A DNA stretch of 64,000 nt. Origin: Salinimicrobium soli (GTDB lineage Bacteria; Bacteroidota; Bacteroidia; Flavobacteriales; Flavobacteriaceae). The DNA lies in NCBI RefSeq assembly GCF_048323655.1, contig NZ_JBLUWW010000002.1, forward strand, positions 186,001 to 250,000, read 5' to 3'. Under the pieces are notes generated by a model. The model worked only from the letters and a program-made list of their open reading frames with translations, had not been told where the DNA came from and did not search any database. A program made the position numbers and the translations under genes. Shown piece by piece: positions 61,985-64,000 of this stretch (its first letter is position 1; the number at the start of each line of letters is the position of its first letter).

Positions 61985-62008
61985 AGGTATTCATTCCGGT
62001 GAATACCT
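61985..62008 (+). terminator. hairpin after tuf
   Basis: GGTATTC pairs with GAATACC around an 8-nt loop, with a weak T-rich tail. It may be a partial terminator or processing signal, since the Trp tRNA follows within 15 bp. Confidence 0.4.
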
Positions 62009-62020
62009 TGACTTATATTT

Positions 62021-62093
62021 ACGGGTTTAGCTCAGTTGGTAGAGCACTGGTCTCCAAAACCAGGTGTCGGGAGTTCGAGTCTCTCAACCCGTG
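62021..62093 (+). tRNA. tRNA-Trp (anticodon CCA)
   Basis: 73 nt. Acceptor ACGGGTT/AACCCGT with discriminator G; anticodon arm CTGGTCTCCAAAACCAG with anticodon CCA; T loop TTCGAGT. It lies between tuf and secE, a common arrangement in bacteria. Confidence 0.95.
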
Positions 62094-62210
62094 CTTTAGG
62101 AATTGGTTGTAAAAACCGCTTTTTCAAATAATATTGATCAATTTTTAGGCAGTAATGATTCTCAGGATGCCTGCACTAAGCAAAAGCTTTAGTGAGTTAA
62201 ATTTTATACC

Positions 62211-62408
62211 ATGGCAGGAATAGCAAATTACATTACAGAATCATATAATGAGTTAAAGAACCATGTTACCTGGCCAACCTGGCCAGAGGCACAACGTCTT
62301 ACTATTGTGGTGGTTGTTTTCTCGGTTCTTTTTGCCTTAGCGATCTGGGGTGTTGATACTGTGTTTAGTTCGGTGATCGAGCAATATTTTGAGTGGCTTA
62401 AATCATAA
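62211..62408 (+). CDS. secE: preprotein translocase subunit SecE
   Basis: 65 residues with one transmembrane helix. The amphipathic helix YITESYNELKNHVTWPTWPE matches the conserved SecE motif (W-P-x-x-x-E) and is followed by the helix TIVVVVFSVLFALAIWGVDT. SecE stabilises SecY in the inner-membrane protein channel. It precedes nusG by 11 bp, as in most bacteria. Confidence 0.93.
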   Translation: MAGIANYITESYNELKNHVTWPTWPEAQRLTIVVVVFSVLFALAIWGVDTVFSSVIEQYFEWLKS

Positions 62409-62419
62409 ATTGTATTGCT

Positions 62420-62971
62420 ATGGCAGAGGTGAAAGATAAAAAATGGTATGTAGTTCGTGCCGTAAGCGGACAAGAAAATAAAGTGAAGGAATATATTGAG
62501 CGGGAGATCGCTCATGAAGGACTGGAAGATTTTATTGATCAGGTTCTTGTTCCAACTGAAAAAGTAATTCAAATCCGTAACGGTAAGAAGGTGAACAAAG
62601 AAAGAGTTTACTTTCCGGGTTACGTGATGATTCTTGCCAATATAGGTGGGGAAGTTACCCACATCATCAAATCTATAAATGGTGTTATCGGATTTTTAGG
62701 AGAGACAAAAGGAGGAGATCCTGTGCCGCTCAGAAAATCTGAAGTGAACCGAATGTTAGGTAAAGTAGACGAGCTTTCTGTAAAAGCAGACAATGTTGCT
62801 ATACCATTTACCATTGGGGAAACTATTAAGGTTATTGACGGTCCTTTCAACGGGTTCAATGGAACGGTTGAAAAAATCAATGAAGAAAAGCGTAAGCTTG
62901 AAGTAATGGTGAAGATCTTCGGAAGAAAAACACCATTGGAATTGAGCTACATGCAGGTAGAAAAAGTATAA
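62420..62971 (+). CDS. nusG: transcription termination/antitermination factor NusG
   Basis: 183 residues. NGN domain: KKWYVVRAVSGQENKVKEYI, then KKVNKERVYFPGYVMILANI and GVIGFLGETKGGDPVPLRKS. The C-terminal KOW domain is FTIGETIKVIDGPFNGFNGT followed by EEKRKLEVMVKIFGRKTPLE. NusG binds RNA polymerase, suppresses pausing and couples it to Rho and the ribosome. It is between secE and rplK in the usual order. Confidence 0.95.
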   Translation: MAEVKDKKWYVVRAVSGQENKVKEYIEREIAHEGLEDFIDQVLVPTEKVIQIRNGKKVNKERVYFPGYVMILANIGGEVTHIIKSINGVIGFLGETKGGDPVPLRKSEVNRMLGKVDELSVKADNVAIPFTIGETIKVIDGPFNGFNGTVEKINEEKRKLEVMVKIFGRKTPLELSYMQVEKV

Positions 62972-63047
62972 TAACTGTTACACACACATATTTTCGATAG
63001 TTTTAGTCTGCTTCCACTAATAAAACTATCAACTTAAATTTAGAAAA

Positions 63048-63485
63048 ATGGCAAAAGAAGTAAGTAAGGTTGTTAAGTTACAAGTTCGCGGAGGTGCTGC
63101 TAACCCTTCACCACCAGTTGGACCAGCTTTAGGTGCTGCCGGGGTGAATATCATGGAGTTCTGTAAGCAGTTTAATGCCAGAACCCAGGATAAACAAGGT
63201 AAAGTATTACCTGTTGTTATCACTGTATACAAAGACAAATCATTTGACTTTGTGATCAAAACCCCTCCGGCTGCAGTACAGATATTGGAAGCTGCGAAGG
63301 CTAAAAAAGGGTCTGGTGAACCAAACCGTAAGAAAGTAGCTAGTGTTTCTTGGGATCAGGTAAGAGCCATTGCTGAAGATAAAATGCAGGATCTAAATGC
63401 ATTTACAATTGAGTCTGCAATGAAGATGGTGGCAGGAACAGCAAGATCTATGGGAATTACTGTAAAAGGACAAGCACCTTTTTAA
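63048..63485 (+). CDS. rplK: 50S ribosomal protein uL11
   Basis: 145 residues, complete. Family segments: VKLQVRGGAANPSPPVGPAL, GAAGVNIMEFCKQFNARTQD, FVIKTPPAAVQILEAAK, KVASVSWDQVRAIAEDKMQD, AMKMVAGTARSMGITVKG. uL11 binds the GTPase-associated region of 23S rRNA together with uL10. It lies 76 bp after nusG and 18 bp before rplA. Confidence 0.96.
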   Translation: MAKEVSKVVKLQVRGGAANPSPPVGPALGAAGVNIMEFCKQFNARTQDKQGKVLPVVITVYKDKSFDFVIKTPPAAVQILEAAKAKKGSGEPNRKKVASVSWDQVRAIAEDKMQDLNAFTIESAMKMVAGTARSMGITVKGQAPF

Positions 63486-63503
63486 TCCAAAAAGAAATTA
63501 AAA

Positions 63504-64000
63504 ATGGCAAGATTGACTAAAAAGCAAAAGGAAGCACAATCTAAACTGGAAAAAGGTAAGACCTATTCGGTTGCAGAAGCTTCAGCTTTAATAAAAGAGA
63601 TTACCAACGTAAACTTTGACCCTTCTGTGGACCTGGCAGTTCGTTTGAACGTAGATCCACGTAAGGCAAATCAAATGGTACGTGGCGTAGTTACCCTTCC
63701 TCACGGAACCGGTAAAGACGTTAAAGTATTGGCTCTTGTGACTCCAGATAAGGAAGAAGAAGCGAAAGCAGCAGGAGCAGATTACGTTGGATTAGACGAG
63801 TACCTTGAAAAGATCAAGGGAGGCTGGACAGATGTTGATGTGATCATCACTATGCCGAGTGTTATGGGTAAACTTGGACCCCTGGGAAGAATCCTTGGAC
63901 CAAGAGGGCTTATGCCAAACCCAAAGACCGGTACAGTAACTATGGATGTTGCAAAAGCTGTTTCAGATGTTAAAGCCGGTAAGATTGACTTCAAAGTTGA
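63504..64000 (+). CDS. rplA: 50S ribosomal protein uL1, 5' part
   Basis: Runs off the window after about 165 of the ~230 expected residues. Visible: MARLTKKQKEAQSKLEKGKT, DPSVDLAVRLNVDPRKANQM, RGVVTLPHGTGKDVKVLALV, and the uL1 signature IITMPSVMGKLGPLGRILGP, RGLMPNPKTGTVTMDVAKAV. uL1 forms the L1 stalk and often represses its own operon with uL11. It is 18 bp after rplK. Confidence 0.95.
   Translation, partial: MARLTKKQKEAQSKLEKGKTYSVAEASALIKEITNVNFDPSVDLAVRLNVDPRKANQMVRGVVTLPHGTGKDVKVLALVTPDKEEEAKAAGADYVGLDEYLEKIKGGWTDVDVIITMPSVMGKLGPLGRILGPRGLMPNPKTGTVTMDVAKAVSDVKAGKIDFKV

Overview
The window looks like a chromosomal segment of a marine-type flavobacterium (Bacteroidota, Flavobacteriaceae). 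Support: -7 promoter boxes of the form TAnnTTTG, an almost complete lack of Shine-Dalgarno sequences except before rpsU, a tmRNA whose tag reads GENNYALAA, a type IX secretion (T9SS) C-terminal sorting domain, many Bacteroidota-style lipoproteins and TonB/TPR envelope proteins, and a Trp-tRNA/secE/nusG/rplK block. No rRNA operon, prophage, intact transposase or CRISPR array is visible.

Layout. 1-8.8 kb: an exported caspase-like locus made of a TPR-CHAT protein (+), a converging beta-propeller/caspase protein and a lipoprotein (both -), preceded by the eroded remains of a paralogous copy. 9-13.3 kb: a LolA-like protein, a large sortilin/BNR propeller protein and two gene relics. 13.4-23.7 kb: a 3091-residue T9SS surface protein with BspA-type, LamG and near-identical Ig-like repeats, followed upstream by a LuxR-type regulator and a damaged GIY-YIG gene. 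23.8-24.8 kb: ssrA (tmRNA), with 170-bp tandem repeats that each carry a copy of its 3' end. 24.8-46 kb: mostly housekeeping and envelope genes (saccharopine/alanine dehydrogenase-like, MscS-like channel, B12-dependent ribonucleotide reductase, TlpA-like lipoprotein, kdsA, typA, ftsE, TPR + outer-membrane barrel pair, PiT-like membrane protein, amidohydrolase, metalloprotease, methyltransferase). 46.8-58.2 kb: YkgJ protein, a four-helix-bundle (S23) gene flanked by inverted repeats, namZ facing a LolC/E-type permease, cysteine synthase, GDSL lipoprotein, DUF2851, PspC, an unusual alanine symporter fusion, HhH protein and acyl-CoA dehydrogenase. 58.3-64 kb: the translation block rpsU-xerC-hpf-tRNAs(Thr,Tyr,Gly,Thr)-tuf-tRNA(Trp)-secE-nusG-rplK-rplA (rplA runs off the end).

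How things fit together. The most unusual unit is the exported CHAT/caspase/lipoprotein locus: two different caspase-fold proteins, both with signal peptides and intact His/Cys dyads, next to a probable outer-membrane lipoprotein. In one of them the caspase domain is interrupted by about 310 residues of propeller-like sequence. The decayed duplicate beside it suggests turnover by duplication and deletion. The translation block shows two features worth noting: a 13-nt perfect anti-SD complement before rpsU in a lineage that otherwise avoids SDs, and a promoter followed at once by an intrinsic-terminator-like hairpin in front of the tRNA-tuf cluster. A perfect palindrome family centred on CAAAAATGnCATTTTTG recurs between genes, often as part of a terminator.
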